From positions 1 to 64,000 of the forward strand of contig NZ_JYIX01000033.1 in the NCBI RefSeq assembly GCF_000956505.1: a DNA stretch of 64,000 nucleotides, in the 5' to 3' direction. Shown here in pieces: positions 9,325-19,987 of the stretch. Below the pieces are notes generated by a model, which ran no database searches, had not been told where the DNA came from, and saw only the letters and a list, made by a program, of their open reading frames with translations. Numbering within the stretch: the first letter of the stretch is position 1; each line of letters starts with the position of its first letter. A program made the position numbers and the translations under genes. Source of the DNA: Microbacterium azadirachtae (lineage in GTDB: Bacteria; Actinomycetota; Actinomycetes; Actinomycetales; Microbacteriaceae).

Positions 9325-9687
9325 ATGGAACTGAACTACGCGATGAGCTACCGCATCACCACGCTGGAGATCGAGCAGGCCGCGATCCGTGCCGAGCGCG
9401 CCAGGATGGCCGCAGAGCACGCCGACATGATCGTGCGCCGCGACGGATTCCTGCGTCGGATGCTGGGTCGACTGCAGGCCCGCCGCGCCGAGGTCGTGCC
9501 GGCCCCCGCGCCTGCGCAGGCCGCAACGGCGCTCGCCGCGCCCGCCCCGGCGAGCCGTGCGACCGCGGTGCCCGCGGCAGCCACGACCCCCGCGCCGATC
9601 GCCGGGCTCGTGTCCGCCGCATCCGTGCAGACCGAGGACGACGCCCGCGCGAGCGAGCTGGTCGGCTGCGGCTCGCACGCCGCATGA
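9325..9687 (+). CDS. small protein of unknown function
   Basis: A 120-aa protein that I do not recognise. The first 65 residues are a charged helix with possible coiled-coil character ([21 protein letters not shown], then a basic [15 protein letters not shown]). The rest is a low-complexity Ala/Pro tail ending in [10 protein letters not shown]. The start is chosen because GAGAAGGAGA precedes the ATG by about seven bases. The stop overlaps the next start as ATGA, so it may be translated with the LuxR-type gene, whose first 75 residues are similarly disordered. Confidence 0.6.
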   Translation: MELNYAMSYRITTLEIEQAAIRAERARMAAEHADMIVRRDGFLRRMLGRLQARRAEVVPAPAPAQAATALAAPAPASRATAVPAAATTPAPIAGLVSAASVQTEDDARASELVGCGSHAA

Positions 9688-12600
9688 GCGCCCCGGCGTC
9701 CGCCTCGGCGCCCGACACCGCGACGTCCGCGCCCCCTGCGACACAGGACGCGCCCGACCCCGAGAGCCTCCCGACGACGGATCCGACCCAGGATCCGCTG
9801 CCGTCGGGAGGTTCTTCCGCGTCTCGCGGGGCAACCTCCGGTTCTGCCGAGAGCGGCGCCTCGCCCGTGGCGGCGCCCGATGTCCGTGGCTGGTGGCACG
9901 ATGAAGACATGTCCCTCGCCACCACGTCGGCCGCCATGGTCGGGCGCGATGCCGAACTCGCGCTCCTCGACGACGCCCTGCGCCGTTCCGGTGCCGGCGA
10001 GTCCGCCTCCGTGCTCGTGGGCGGCGAGGCAGGTATCGGCAAGTCCCGGCTGACGGCGGAGTTCCGTCGCCGCGTGGCGGACGAGGCCACCGTGCTGACG
10101 GGCTGGTGCCTCGACTACGGATCCACACCGGCTCCGTTCGGCCCGCTCCCGGCGATCCTGCGCGGACTGCTCGACGAGCTCGGCGACCGCGCAGACGAGG
10201 CCGCGGGCCCGGGCCGCGACGCCCTGCAGCTGCTGCTGCCCGAGCGTGCGACCGCTCCGGTCGACCGGTCCGCGATCCGTCCGGAGGGGCTGCGCGAGAC
10301 GATCGCGAACCTCCTCGAGGCGGCCTCCGCGACCCGGCCCGTGGTGGTCGTGATAGAAGACCTGCACTGGGCCGACGCCGCGACGCTGTCGATGCTCTCC
10401 TTCCTGCTCCGCGCCCTTGCGGGCCGCCCCGTGCTGTTCCTGCTGACCTGCCGCATCGACGAGGTGCGCCGCGGGGGAGAGGTGCGCACCTTCTTCGCCG
10501 AGGCGGAGCGCCCGGCTGCTCGACCGGGTCACCCTGAAGCGGCTCGACGCGATCGAGGTGCGCGACCTGGTGCAGCGCCTGCGCGGCACGGTCGACGATG
10601 CGGGTCTCGCGCGTCTCATGGATCGCAGCGAGGGCGTGCCGTTCTTCATCGAGGAACTGCTCTGCAACGTGCAGGGGCCCATGCCCGACACCCTGCGCGA
10701 CGTGCTGCTCGCGCGCTTCGACGCCCTCGAGGACGACGCGAAGCGCATCGTCCGGCTGGCGTCGGGATCCGATGATCCGATCTCGCACGACCTGCTCACC
10801 ACGCTTGCGGGCTTCGACGGCGAGCGTCTCGACGACGCCCTCCGCGAGGCGATGGCGACGGGCGTGCTCGCGGTGCGCGGCGACTCCGCATACGGCTTCC
10901 GGCACGCGCTGCTGCGCGAGGCCGTGCACGACGACCTGCTGCCGGGCGAGCGCGCCCGCCTGCACTGGGCCTACGCCGACGCGCTCGAGGCCTCGGGAGG
11001 ATCCGCGTCCGCCCTCGCCTTCCACTGGCATCAGTCGCACGATTCGCCGCGGGCGCTCGCCGCCGCGGTCACCGCCATGCTGCAGGCCAAGAACAGCTAC
11101 GCCTTCTCCACTTCCGCGCGCTTCGGCGAGCTCGCCCTGGAGCTGTGGGACCAGGTGCCGGATGCGCAGGAGGTCGCCGGCATCGGGCGGATCCCGCTGC
11201 TCGCGCAGTTCGGGTCGATCCTGCGCAACGGCGGCGACGGCGAGCGGGCGCTCACCGTCGTCTCGCTCGCGCTCGCCGAGATCGACCGCACCGAGGTCGA
11301 GCCGGCCGTGCACGCCCGGCTGCTGCGAGACAAGGCCCTCTACCTGCAGAACCTCGGCCGGCATGGATCCGTGGAGCTGCTGACAGAAGCGCTCTCGGTC
11401 ATCGAGGGGCGCGAGGGCGAGGAGCGGCTGCGCACGACGCTGCTCGGCTACCTGGCCGGGCGTTACCTCGTGGGCGGGCAGCTGGAGCAGGCCGTGAGCA
11501 CCGCGGATGAGGCGTACCGCGCCGCTGAGGCGATCGGCTTCGACGGCGCGATGTCGGTCGCGGGGAACCTCCGCGGCTGCGCGCGTGTGCACCTGGGGCA
11601 GGTCGCCGCGGGGCTCGATGATTTCCGGCTGTCCTGGCAGCACGCGACCGACCACGATGCGCAGCTGCGCTACCGGGTCAACTACGCGGACACGCTCAAC
11701 ATGATCGGCCGCTTCCGCGAGGCGGTCGAGGTCGCCGAGGCCGGGGTCGCGCACTCCCGCCGACTGGGCGTCGAGCGGGCGACCGGCTCGATCCTGTCCC
11801 ACAACATGGTCGAGCCGCTCATCGAGCTCGGCGAGATCGCGCGCGCCGAGGAGGCGACCGCGCACGACATGACGATGCGCACCCTGCAGGTGTTCCGGAT
11901 GTACTCGACGATGTCGCGGATCCGCACGCTGGTCTGGCGCGGCGGCATGGACGAGGCGGAGCAGCTGCTGCGCGAGTGGCGCACGACCGCCGAGGCCGTC
12001 GCCGACGTCGAGCGACAGGTCTGGTACTCGCTGCACGACGTCGAGATCCTCATCGCGCTCGGTCTCGGGGATCCGGTCCGTGCCGCGGCGGGGCTGCGCG
12101 AGGTGATCGAGGATCCAGGGCAGCGGCTCGCACTGCTCGGGCGAATACTGCTCGAGGGCGGTCGGGCGGTCGCGGATCTGCGCGCGGACGGCCACGGCGC
12201 GCTCGCCGAGGAGACCGCCGGGATCGTGCGCGCCGCGTGGTCGTCGCTGCCGGTCGAGCTGCAGCATCCGCACTGGGCGGCCGTGCTGATGGCTGTGCTG
12301 GACGCGGACGGGGCGCAGCTCGATACGGCGATCACGGCCGCCGACGGCGACGATGTTCCAGCGGTGTTCCGCCCGCTCGTCCGGCTGGAGCGGGCACGGG
12401 TATTCGTGGCGGACGGCGACAGGGCATCGGCGGTCGACATGGCCGCGGAGGCCGCCGCCTCCGCGGAAGCGCTCGGCCACGACCGGCTGCGCCGCCGTAC
12501 CGCGGAGTTCATCGAGGCGGCAGGGCTCCACCGCGCGGGATCGCGTGCGGCGCACGCCGCGGAGAGCGTGGAGCTCACCGCGCGCGAGCAGCAGGTGCTC

Positions 12601-12750
12601 GACCTCATCGCAGAGGGGCTCAGCAACCGGCAGATCGGTGAGCGCCTGTTCATCAGCGGGAAGACCGCGAGCGTGCACGTCTCCGCGATCCTGCGCAAGC
12701 TCGGCGTCTCCTCCCGCACGGAGGCCGCCGTCGCCCAGCGCGCTCGCTGA
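9684..12750 (+). pseudogene. LuxR-family large ATPase regulator (LAL type), split by a frameshift
   Basis: Together the two frames make one LAL regulator of about 1,020 residues. The N-terminal part has an AAA ATPase with Walker [12 protein letters not shown] and Walker [12 protein letters not shown]. The middle is a helical repeat (TPR-like) region. The C-terminus is a LuxR helix-turn-helix ([33 protein letters not shown]). The N-terminal frame runs to about 10511 and then decays into Arg/Pro nonsense; the homologous sequence continues in the +1 frame from about 10510 ([20 protein letters not shown]). The break is in a GC run (GAGCGCCCGG), consistent with loss of two bases or gain of one. 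It may be a real lesion, an assembly error, or (least likely) a programmed shift. A later start at 9909 is possible. Confidence 0.8.
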
Positions 12751-12782
12751 GCCGGTTGCTCTGGAGAAGCGGAGAAATCGTC

Positions 12783-13619
12783 ATGGACACGAAGGTCGTA
12801 CTCGTCACAGGGGCCTCCTCCGGCATCGGAGAGTCCGCCGCTCGTCACTTGAAGGATGCAGGCTTCACGGTCTACGCCGCCGCGCGCCGCCTGGACCGGA
12901 TGGCGGGGCTGCGGGAGGCCGGGGTGCACACGATCGCCCTGGACGTGACGGACGATGCCTCGGCGAAGGCCGCGGTCGCGCAGATCCTCGCGGAGCAGGG
13001 GCGGATCGACGTCCTGGTGAACAACGCAGGGTACGGATCGTATGGCGCGCTCGAGGATGTGCCGCTCTCCGAGGCGCAGGCGCAGCTCGACGTGAACGTG
13101 ATCGGACTCGCGAGGATGGCGCAGCTGGTGCTGCCGCAGCTGCGCGCGCAGCGCAGCGGGACGATCATCAACATCTCCTCGATGGGCGGCAACTTCACGA
13201 CCCCGCTGGGCGCGTGGTACCACGCGAGCAAGTACGCGGTCGAGGCGATCAGCGACGCCCTGCGCATGGAGTTGGCGCCGTTAGGCATCGAGGTGGTCGT
13301 CGTCCAGCCAGGATCCATCCGCACCGAGTGGGGCGCGATCGCTGCGGCCAATGTTCGGGAGACTTCCGGCAACGGCCCGTATCGGGTTCAGGCGGAGGCG
13401 GTCGCGAACACCCTCGGCGGCAGCTCATCGCCGGGAGCCAGGATGACCTCCTCGCCCGACGTCGTGGCCCGGGCGATCACGAAGGCGGCGACCGCCCGCC
13501 GGCCCCGCGCCCGCTATCGCATCGGCTTCGGTGCGAAGCCCCTGGTCTTCGCGCACCGGATCTTGCCCGCCCGTGTGTTCGACCGTCTCATCCAGCGAGG
13601 CATGGGCATCGGCGGCTGA
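12783..13619 (+). CDS. short-chain dehydrogenase/reductase
   Basis: A 278-aa classical SDR. The Rossmann motif is TGASSGIG near residue 12, followed by the structural NNAG motif, the catalytic Ser in INISSMGG and the YHASK Tyr/Lys pair. The substrate is unknown; the C-terminal extension with Arg-rich RRPRARYRIGF resembles SDRs acting on ketones and lipids, but this is weak. The ATG at 12783 has a GGAG-type ribosome binding site upstream. It follows the regulator by 32 bp and may be part of that transcript. Confidence 0.88.
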   Translation: MDTKVVLVTGASSGIGESAARHLKDAGFTVYAAARRLDRMAGLREAGVHTIALDVTDDASAKAAVAQILAEQGRIDVLVNNAGYGSYGALEDVPLSEAQAQLDVNVIGLARMAQLVLPQLRAQRSGTIINISSMGGNFTTPLGAWYHASKYAVEAISDALRMELAPLGIEVVVVQPGSIRTEWGAIAAANVRETSGNGPYRVQAEAVANTLGGSSSPGARMTSSPDVVARAITKAATARRPRARYRIGFGAKPLVFAHRILPARVFDRLIQRGMGIGG

Positions 13620-13652
13620 GCAGGGGCCGACCGCGCCGACGGGACGGCGCCG

Positions 13653-14612
13653 TCACACGGCGGCGGCTTCACTCGGCCGGCGCCTGAGGGCGAGCAGCAG
13701 CCCGTCGAACCGGCGCTGCACGAGAAGCACGCTGAGGATGATCACCAGCGCCCCCACGGGCTCGTACCAGGTGAGGGGTTCCGCGAGCAGGATCACGCCC
13801 AGCGCGATGCCGACGAGCGGGGTGAGGTAGGTGACGCTCGCGGCGGCGATGGCGCCCCAGGCTGAGAGCACCCGAGTGTTCCAGATGTAGGCCAACCCGG
13901 TGCCCAGCATCCCGAGCGTCGTGAGCGCGAGCACCGGAGCAGGCGCGAAACCGCCGCGGATCGGGTCGAGCGCGAGGAACGGCGCGAGGAGGAGCCCGAT
14001 CGCCGCGGCCGCGGTCAGCTGTACGGCGGCGATCGACAGTGCGTCGTGATGGTGCCGTCCCGCCACGAAGCGCTGCATCCAGGTGAAGGCGATCCCGTAC
14101 GAGGCGGTCGCTCCGAGGCACGCGAGCTGCGCGGGGAAGGAGGCGAGGAAGGCCGGATCGCTCACCACCTGCCACGCGCCCATGGCCAGGGCGACGCCGC
14201 AGAGGCCGAGCAGGACGCCGACGACCTGGCCGGGATGCAGACGGGCGCCGCGCACGGTGAGCGCCGTCGCGATCGCGGTCCAGATCGGGGTGGTCGCGTT
14301 GATGACGGCGGCGATCCCGGAGGGCAGCAGAGTCTCCGCCCAGGCGAAGAGCAGGAACGGCAGGACGCACAGGAACACCGCGACGACCGTCATGTGACCC
14401 CAGATCCGCCGTTCCCGCGGCCACCGGCGTCGTGTGAGCGCCATGAGGGCGCCGAGGGTGAGTGCGCCGATGAGGATGCGGCCGATCGCGATCTGCGCAG
14501 GGCTGAAGGAGTCGAGCGAGACCTTCATCAGCAGGAAGCTCGATCCCCACGTGAGCGCGAGTGCGAGATATGCCGATGCGGTGAGAACTGCGGAGCGCGA
14601 AGGAGCGGCCAT
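13653..14612 (-). CDS. EamA/DMT-family transporter
   Basis: A 319-aa protein with ten predicted transmembrane helices in two EamA repeats: an N-terminal unit starting YLALALTWGSSFLLMKVSL, and a second with ATASYGIAFTWMQRF, ending in GVILLAEPLTWYEPVGALVI. This is the layout of drug/metabolite exporters such as RhaT/YdcZ-like permeases. The substrate cannot be deduced. It converges on the SDR gene with a 33-bp gap. Confidence 0.88.
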   Translation of the reverse strand: MAAPSRSAVLTASAYLALALTWGSSFLLMKVSLDSFSPAQIAIGRILIGALTLGALMALTRRRWPRERRIWGHMTVVAVFLCVLPFLLFAWAETLLPSGIAAVINATTPIWTAIATALTVRGARLHPGQVVGVLLGLCGVALAMGAWQVVSDPAFLASFPAQLACLGATASYGIAFTWMQRFVAGRHHHDALSIAAVQLTAAAAIGLLLAPFLALDPIRGGFAPAPVLALTTLGMLGTGLAYIWNTRVLSAWGAIAAASVTYLTPLVGIALGVILLAEPLTWYEPVGALVIILSVLLVQRRFDGLLLALRRRPSEAAAV

Positions 14613-14928
14613 GACTCCAGCGTCGTCCTGTCGCGGCCTCGGGTCTGGCGGGAATCGGACGTGGCGATCCGGGTGAAATACGGGGTGAGATGATGCGGAT
14701 TCCGGCCCCGGTCAACCCGGCGGCTGATTGACTGTTATCTGGGCGTGCCCGGACACGCCCGCATGCGCCTCACTCCGGTTCGCCGGGGCGGGCGATCGCC
14801 GCGTCGCGAGGTGTTGCCCCCCGCAGGCTCGCGGTGCGGATGGAATCGCTCGACGAGGCGTTCTGGGGTCCGGTGGGTGCTCCGCGCACGGGACAGCGCG
14901 GGGCACCGACCCGGACGCGCACCCGCCT
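14613..14928. other. 316-bp gene-free stretch with a hairpin
   Basis: No convincing gene is seen on either strand; the short open frames are Arg/Pro-rich and lack ribosome binding sites. A clean hairpin GGGCGTG-N6-CACGCCC lies at 14741-14760. It is downstream of the siderophore-interacting protein and upstream of the EamA gene, so it could be the terminator of the former. Confidence 0.45.
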
Positions 14929-15852
14929 TCAGGCGGCCTCGGCCCTGCCTCGGCGCCAGTACCCCATGAATGCCACCGAGCGACGGTCGATGCCGAGGCC
15001 GCGCACGAGGTGGCGGCGCAGCGCGGTGATCGTGCTCGCCTCGCCCGCGAGCCACGCGTAGCAGGATCCGACCGACGCCTCCGGCACCTCCCAGAGCACC
15101 TCGTCCTCGTTCGGATCCGCGAGCTCCGTCCCTGTGGGTGCGTCGGCGGCCGAGGTGGTCGTCTCGGCGACCCTCGTCTCGCCCCAGGCGTGCACGGCGG
15201 CGCTCAGCCGCAGCCCGTGCGCCGCGCTTCTGCGGGCCAGCCACCGGACCGCGACGCCCTCCGGCGCCGCGAGCGGCAGTGCATCGGCCTCGGTGGGCAC
15301 CTCGATGTAGACGGATCCGGTCACGTGCGCGGGCAGCGACTCGACGATTGCGCAGATCGCCGGCACCGCGGTCTCGTCCCCGGCGATGAGCACCGAGCCG
15401 GCATCGCCAGGGTTCCACTCCAGCCCGCCGGTCTCGTCGGCGCGCGCATCGGGGCCGATCACGACCAGCGGCGCTCCGGGGCCCGCGGCGGAGGCCCAGG
15501 CGGATGCGGGGCCCTCCGTGCCGTGCAGCACGAAGTCGACGTCGATCTCGCGGGTCTCGGGCCGGACAGCGCGGATCGTGTACGTGCGAATCGGATTGCG
15601 CGCCTCATCGGGGAGTTCTCGCCACCGGCGATACCACTCCATCATGCCGACCGATTCGTCGAACTGGCCGACGTCGGTGAAGGATCCGTCGGGCAGCGGC
15701 AGCACGAGCTTGATCCGCTGATCGAGGCCCGCCGTGCCGAAATGCACGAGATCGGGGCCGGTCAGCGTCATGCGCAGGAAGCTCGGCGACAGCTGCTCGC
15801 GACGCGCGACGGTGGTGCGATAGGTGCGGTAGGGGTGATGTGACACGTTCAT
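14929..15852 (-). CDS. siderophore-interacting protein (ferric-siderophore reductase, SIP family)
   Basis: A 307-aa flavoreductase of the ViuB/SIP type that reduces ferric siderophores in the cytoplasm to release iron. The N-terminal FAD-binding beta-barrel has the RTYTIRAVRPETREIDVDFV segment with the FAD-contacting R-x-Y-T motif and HGTEGPASAWA. The C-terminal NAD(P)H domain has VLIAGDETAVPAICAIVE and the terminal YWRRGRAEAA typical of the family. It diverges from the ferric ABC transporter genes, sharing a 24-bp gap filled by an iron box, so the two are expected to be derepressed together under iron limitation. Confidence 0.93.
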   Translation of the reverse strand: MNVSHHPYRTYRTTVARREQLSPSFLRMTLTGPDLVHFGTAGLDQRIKLVLPLPDGSFTDVGQFDESVGMMEWYRRWRELPDEARNPIRTYTIRAVRPETREIDVDFVLHGTEGPASAWASAAGPGAPLVVIGPDARADETGGLEWNPGDAGSVLIAGDETAVPAICAIVESLPAHVTGSVYIEVPTEADALPLAAPEGVAVRWLARRSAAHGLRLSAAVHAWGETRVAETTTSAADAPTGTELADPNEDEVLWEVPEASVGSCYAWLAGEASTITALRRHLVRGLGIDRRSVAFMGYWRRGRAEAA

Positions 15853-15856
15853 CAGG

Positions 15857-15875
15857 ATAGGTTAGGCTCCCCTAA
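15857..15875. promoter_or_regulatory. iron box (IdeR/DmdR1-type operator) with two overlapping -10 elements
   Basis: ATAGGTTAGGCTCCCCTAA matches the actinobacterial iron-box consensus TTAGGTTAGGCTAACCTAA at 16 of 19 positions. It occupies most of the 24 bp between two divergent start codons. On the plus strand TAGGCT (15863-15868) lies eight bases before the ABC ATPase ATG; on the minus strand TAACCT (15864-15859) lies six bases before the reductase ATG. Both transcripts would be leaderless, and one bound Fe2+-IdeR dimer pair would block both promoters. Confidence 0.85.
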
Positions 15876-15876
15876 C

Positions 15877-16734
<858 letters not shown>

Positions 16735-16860
16735 CGGCCGGCGGACGCGTCCGCACCGGGTGCGCCGCATGACGGCATCCCCGCGCTGACGCGTCTCGGC
16801 GCGGCCGGATCCCCGATCTCGATCTTCCTCACACTCCCCGACCACCGACCCTGGAGAACC

Positions 16861-17886
16861 ATGCGCAAGCCCCTCGCCGTCCTCTCGCTGCTCGCGGCGA
16901 CCACCCTCGCCCTCGCCGGATGCGGGACGACCTCCGTCGCGTCACCCACCGACAGCGCCGCACCCGCCGCGAGCGCCGAGTGCGCCAAGGACAGCACGAC
17001 CACCGCCACGGGGCCGGTCAGCGTGACCGACGCCCTCGGCCGCACCGTGAAGCTCGACAAGCCCGCCGAGCGCGTCGCCGTGCTGGAGTGGCAGCAGGTC
17101 GAGGACGCGCTCTCGCTGTGCGTGACGCCCGTCGCGGTGGCGGACGCCGCCGGCTACCGCCAGTGGGACAAGGCGGAGACGCTGCCCGAAGGCGTCAAGG
17201 ACGTCGGCACCCGCCAGGAGCCGAACCTCGATGCGCTGTTCCAGACCAAGCCCGACCTCGTGGTCGTGGAGGCGAAGACCCGCGACGATGCCATCATCGG
17301 CCAGCTCGAGAAGTACGGCGTGCCCGTGCTCGTGACCATCGGCGCCGACGCGAAAGACCCGGTGAAGCAGCTGCTCGCCACCTTCGACCTGATCGCGCAG
17401 GCCTCGGGGCGCACCGAGCGCGCCGAGGTCGTCACGACGGAGATGAAGAGCCACCTCGCGGAGGCGAAGAAGACCCTCGCCGCCGCGAAGCCGGAGAGCA
17501 CGGACTTCGTCTACTTCGACGGCTGGGTCGACGGCGGCACCGTCTCGCTGCGGCCGTTCGGCACCGGTTCGCTCATCGGCGCGATCGGCGGCGAGCTGGG
17601 CCTCACGAACGTGTGGAAGGGCGAGACCGACCCGGCGTACGGGCTCGGCAGCACCGACATCGAGGGCATGACGACTGTCGGATCCGCGACGCTGCTGTAC
17701 ACCGGCACCGACGACCCCGACAGCGGCAGCTTCATCACGGCGGCCGAGAAGAACCCGGCCTGGGCCTCGATCCCGGCGGTCAAGGAGAAGCGGACCCACG
17801 CGTTCCCGACCGGCATCTGGACGTTCGGCGGACCCCGCTCGGCCGAGAAGATCGCCGACGCGTACGTCGCCGCGTTCACCCGGTGA
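16861..17886 (+). CDS. siderophore-binding lipoprotein (ABC transporter)
   Basis: A 341-aa periplasmic-binding-like protein anchored as a lipoprotein: a short basic N-terminus, a hydrophobic stretch and the lipobox LALAGC with Cys21. The body is a FecB/BtuF-like two-lobed domain (RTVKLDKPAERVAVLEWQ, the first-lobe LFQTKPDLVVVEAK, a central long helix, and FITAAEKNPAWASIPAVKE near the end). It captures the ferric siderophore outside the cell for the adjacent permease. GGAG precedes the ATG. A 126-bp gap after the ATPase holds no second iron box that I can see, so it is probably on the same transcript. Its stop overlaps the permease GTG. Confidence 0.92.
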   Translation: MRKPLAVLSLLAATTLALAGCGTTSVASPTDSAAPAASAECAKDSTTTATGPVSVTDALGRTVKLDKPAERVAVLEWQQVEDALSLCVTPVAVADAAGYRQWDKAETLPEGVKDVGTRQEPNLDALFQTKPDLVVVEAKTRDDAIIGQLEKYGVPVLVTIGADAKDPVKQLLATFDLIAQASGRTERAEVVTTEMKSHLAEAKKTLAAAKPESTDFVYFDGWVDGGTVSLRPFGTGSLIGAIGGELGLTNVWKGETDPAYGLGSTDIEGMTTVGSATLLYTGTDDPDSGSFITAAEKNPAWASIPAVKEKRTHAFPTGIWTFGGPRSAEKIADAYVAAFTR

Positions 17887-19907
17887 GCCGGGTCCTGCAC
17901 GAGAGCACCGGCGTCCGCGCGCGCCTCGGCGCCGTCGGGGCGCTGATCCTCCTCCTGCTCGCGCTCGTCGTCGCCGCGGGCTGGCATCTGACACAGGGGA
18001 CGAGCGGGGCGGTCTGGGCCGATCCGGAGATCCTGCTCGGTGCGCGCCTGCCCCGCCTCGCGGCGGGTGTGGCGGTCGGTGTCGCCCTCGGCATGGCCGG
18101 CCTGCTCATGCAATCGCTGGCGCGCAACTCGCTCGCCTCCCCGGACACCCTCGGTGTGACGGCGGGCTCGTATCTCGCGATCACCGGGGTCGCCGCCTTC
18201 GGGATCTCGATCCCGTTCTGGGCATCGGGCATCGTCGCGTTCGCCGGCGGGCTCCTGGCCGCCGTGATCGTGCTCGGACTCGCGGGAGGGGCCGGATCCT
18301 CGACGACCCGGCTCGTGCTGGCCGGATCCGCCCTGGCCCTCGCGTTCCAGGCGGCGACCTCTGCCCTGCTGATCCTGTTCAGCGAGCAGACCAAGGGCCT
18401 GCTCGCCTGGGGGAGCGGCAGTCTGTCGCAGCTCGGTCTCGAGGCGTTCCTGCGCGCGGCGCCGGTCGTCGTCGTCGCCGGGCTGCTGGCGCTGCTCCTC
18501 GCCCGCCGCCTCGACGTGCTCGCCCTCGGCGACGACCTGGCGGCGTCCCTCGGCGTGCGGATCCGCTCCACGCGCATCCTCGGGATCCTGCTGTCGGTGG
18601 TGCTGACCGCGACCGCCGTCACCCTCGCCGGCCCGCTCGGCTTCGTCGGACTGTGCGCGCCGGTGCTCGCGCGCCTGCTCGTGCGGATCGTGCCCGGCCT
18701 CGGCCGGCACGCGCTGCTGCTGCCCGCGTCCGGTCTCATCGGCGCGCTCGTGGTGATCGTCGCCGATGCCCTGCTGCGGCTCGTCATCGGGGCCGAGGGC
18801 GCGATCGCCGTGCCCACGGGGGTGGCGACGACCGTGCTCGGATCCGTCGTGCTCGTGGTGATGGCGCGGCGGCTGCGCGATTCCGGACCCACGCGGCGCC
18901 CGCCGTCGATCCGGTTCGGCGTGCGGGGGCCGCTGCGCTTCCGGCTCGTCCTCGTGATCTCGGCCGTGCTCGTGATCGCCGTCGTGATCGCCGGCCTGCT
19001 GCTGGGCGCGACGCCGCTGCTCACCGGGGACGTGCTGCTCTGGCTGCAGGGGCAGGCGCCCCCGCAGATCGCGTTCGCACTGGACGAGCGGGCGCCTCGG
19101 GTGATCGCCGCCGTCACCGCGGGCGCGGCCCTCGCGCTCGCCGGATGCCTCACGCAGGCCGTGAGCCGCAACCCGCTCGCGGATCCGGGCCTCCTCGGCA
19201 TCACCGGCGGGGCGGGGCTCGGGGCCGTGCTCGTGGTGACGAGCGCCGCGGCCTCGATGTTCGGCATGCTCGTGGCGGCGGTGGTCGGTGCGATCGCGGC
19301 CTTCGCGCTCGTGTACCTGCTGGCCTGGCGCGGCGGACTCAGCGCGGACCGGTTCATCCTGATCGGGATCGGCGTCTCCTCGGCGGCGGTCGCGCTCACG
19401 TCGTTCGTGCTGCTGCGGTCGAGCCCGTTCGACACCCCGAAGATCTACACGTGGCTGAGTGGCACGACCTACGGCCGGATCTGGGACCAGGTGGTGCCGC
19501 TGGCCGTGGTGCTGCTGATCACGCTGCCCGTGGTGCTGCTGCGCCGCCGCGAGCTCGACCTGCTCGCACTCGACGAGGACACCCCGCGCGTGCTCGGCGT
19601 GAAGCTCGAGCGCTCGCGCCTGCTGATCCTCGCGGTCGCCGCGCTGCTCGCCGCGTTCAGTGTGGTGGCGGTCGGGGTCATCGGCTTCGTCGGCCTGGTC
19701 GCCCCGCACGCGGCGCGCGCCCTGGTCGGCGCCCGGCACGCGCGTGTGGTCCCGGTCGCGGTGCTGCTGGGAGCAGTGCTGGTGGGCCTCGCGGATGCGG
19801 TGGGCCGCACGGTCATCGCCCCCGCGCAGCTGCCCGCGGGGCTCGTGGTCGCGGTGCTCGGCGCCCCGTACTTCGTCTGGCTGCTCTGGCGCTCCCGAGA
19901 CGTGTGA
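17883..19907 (+). CDS. double FecCD iron-siderophore permease (fused, FhuB-like)
   Basis: A 674-aa protein made of two tandem FecCD units, giving about 18-20 transmembrane helices. The same motif occurs in both halves: LPRLAAGVAVGV with RNSLASPDTLGVTAG near residue 80, and APRVIAAVTAGA with RNPLADPGLLGITGG near residue 430. Each half also carries the ATPase-contact loop followed by a GFVGL motif (GPLGFVGLCAP and GVIGFVGLVAPH). Fusing both subunits in one chain is known from FhuB. The GTG start overlaps the lipoprotein stop as GTGA, which indicates coupling and settles the start. Confidence 0.92.
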   Translation: MSRVLHESTGVRARLGAVGALILLLLALVVAAGWHLTQGTSGAVWADPEILLGARLPRLAAGVAVGVALGMAGLLMQSLARNSLASPDTLGVTAGSYLAITGVAAFGISIPFWASGIVAFAGGLLAAVIVLGLAGGAGSSTTRLVLAGSALALAFQAATSALLILFSEQTKGLLAWGSGSLSQLGLEAFLRAAPVVVVAGLLALLLARRLDVLALGDDLAASLGVRIRSTRILGILLSVVLTATAVTLAGPLGFVGLCAPVLARLLVRIVPGLGRHALLLPASGLIGALVVIVADALLRLVIGAEGAIAVPTGVATTVLGSVVLVVMARRLRDSGPTRRPPSIRFGVRGPLRFRLVLVISAVLVIAVVIAGLLLGATPLLTGDVLLWLQGQAPPQIAFALDERAPRVIAAVTAGAALALAGCLTQAVSRNPLADPGLLGITGGAGLGAVLVVTSAAASMFGMLVAAVVGAIAAFALVYLLAWRGGLSADRFILIGIGVSSAAVALTSFVLLRSSPFDTPKIYTWLSGTTYGRIWDQVVPLAVVLLITLPVVLLRRRELDLLALDEDTPRVLGVKLERSRLLILAVAALLAAFSVVAVGVIGFVGLVAPHAARALVGARHARVVPVAVLLGAVLVGLADAVGRTVIAPAQLPAGLVVAVLGAPYFVWLLWRSRDV

Positions 19908-19927
19908 GCCCGGGCTGCCCTCGGTCC

Positions 19928-19976
19928 GGTCCCTGAGCGAGGAGCGCAGCGACGAGACGAAGGGCGCTCAACGACC
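19928..19976. repeat. extragenic repeat, family B half-copy
   Basis: It begins GGTCCCTGAGCGAGGAGCG and ends GAAGGGCGCTCAACGACC, nearly identical to the right half of the element at 7908-8026. It lies between the 3' ends of two convergent genes (permease and kdpE), where it may also serve as a terminator. Confidence 0.75.
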
Positions 19977-19987
19977 CCGAAGGGAGG

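Noticed and set aside
9684..10775. Programmed ribosomal frameshift in the LuxR-type regulator
   Set aside because: No slippery heptamer or obvious stimulatory structure at the junction; an indel or assembly error is simpler.
4537..12678. A 2,713-codon open frame on the minus strand
   Set aside because: It runs antisense or out of frame through several well-supported genes; apart from the true deoD end it is Arg/Gly/Pro/Ala nonsense typical of high-GC DNA.
14613..14928. tRNA or riboswitch in the gap
   Set aside because: Only a simple GC hairpin is present; no cloverleaf or known aptamer core could be recognised.
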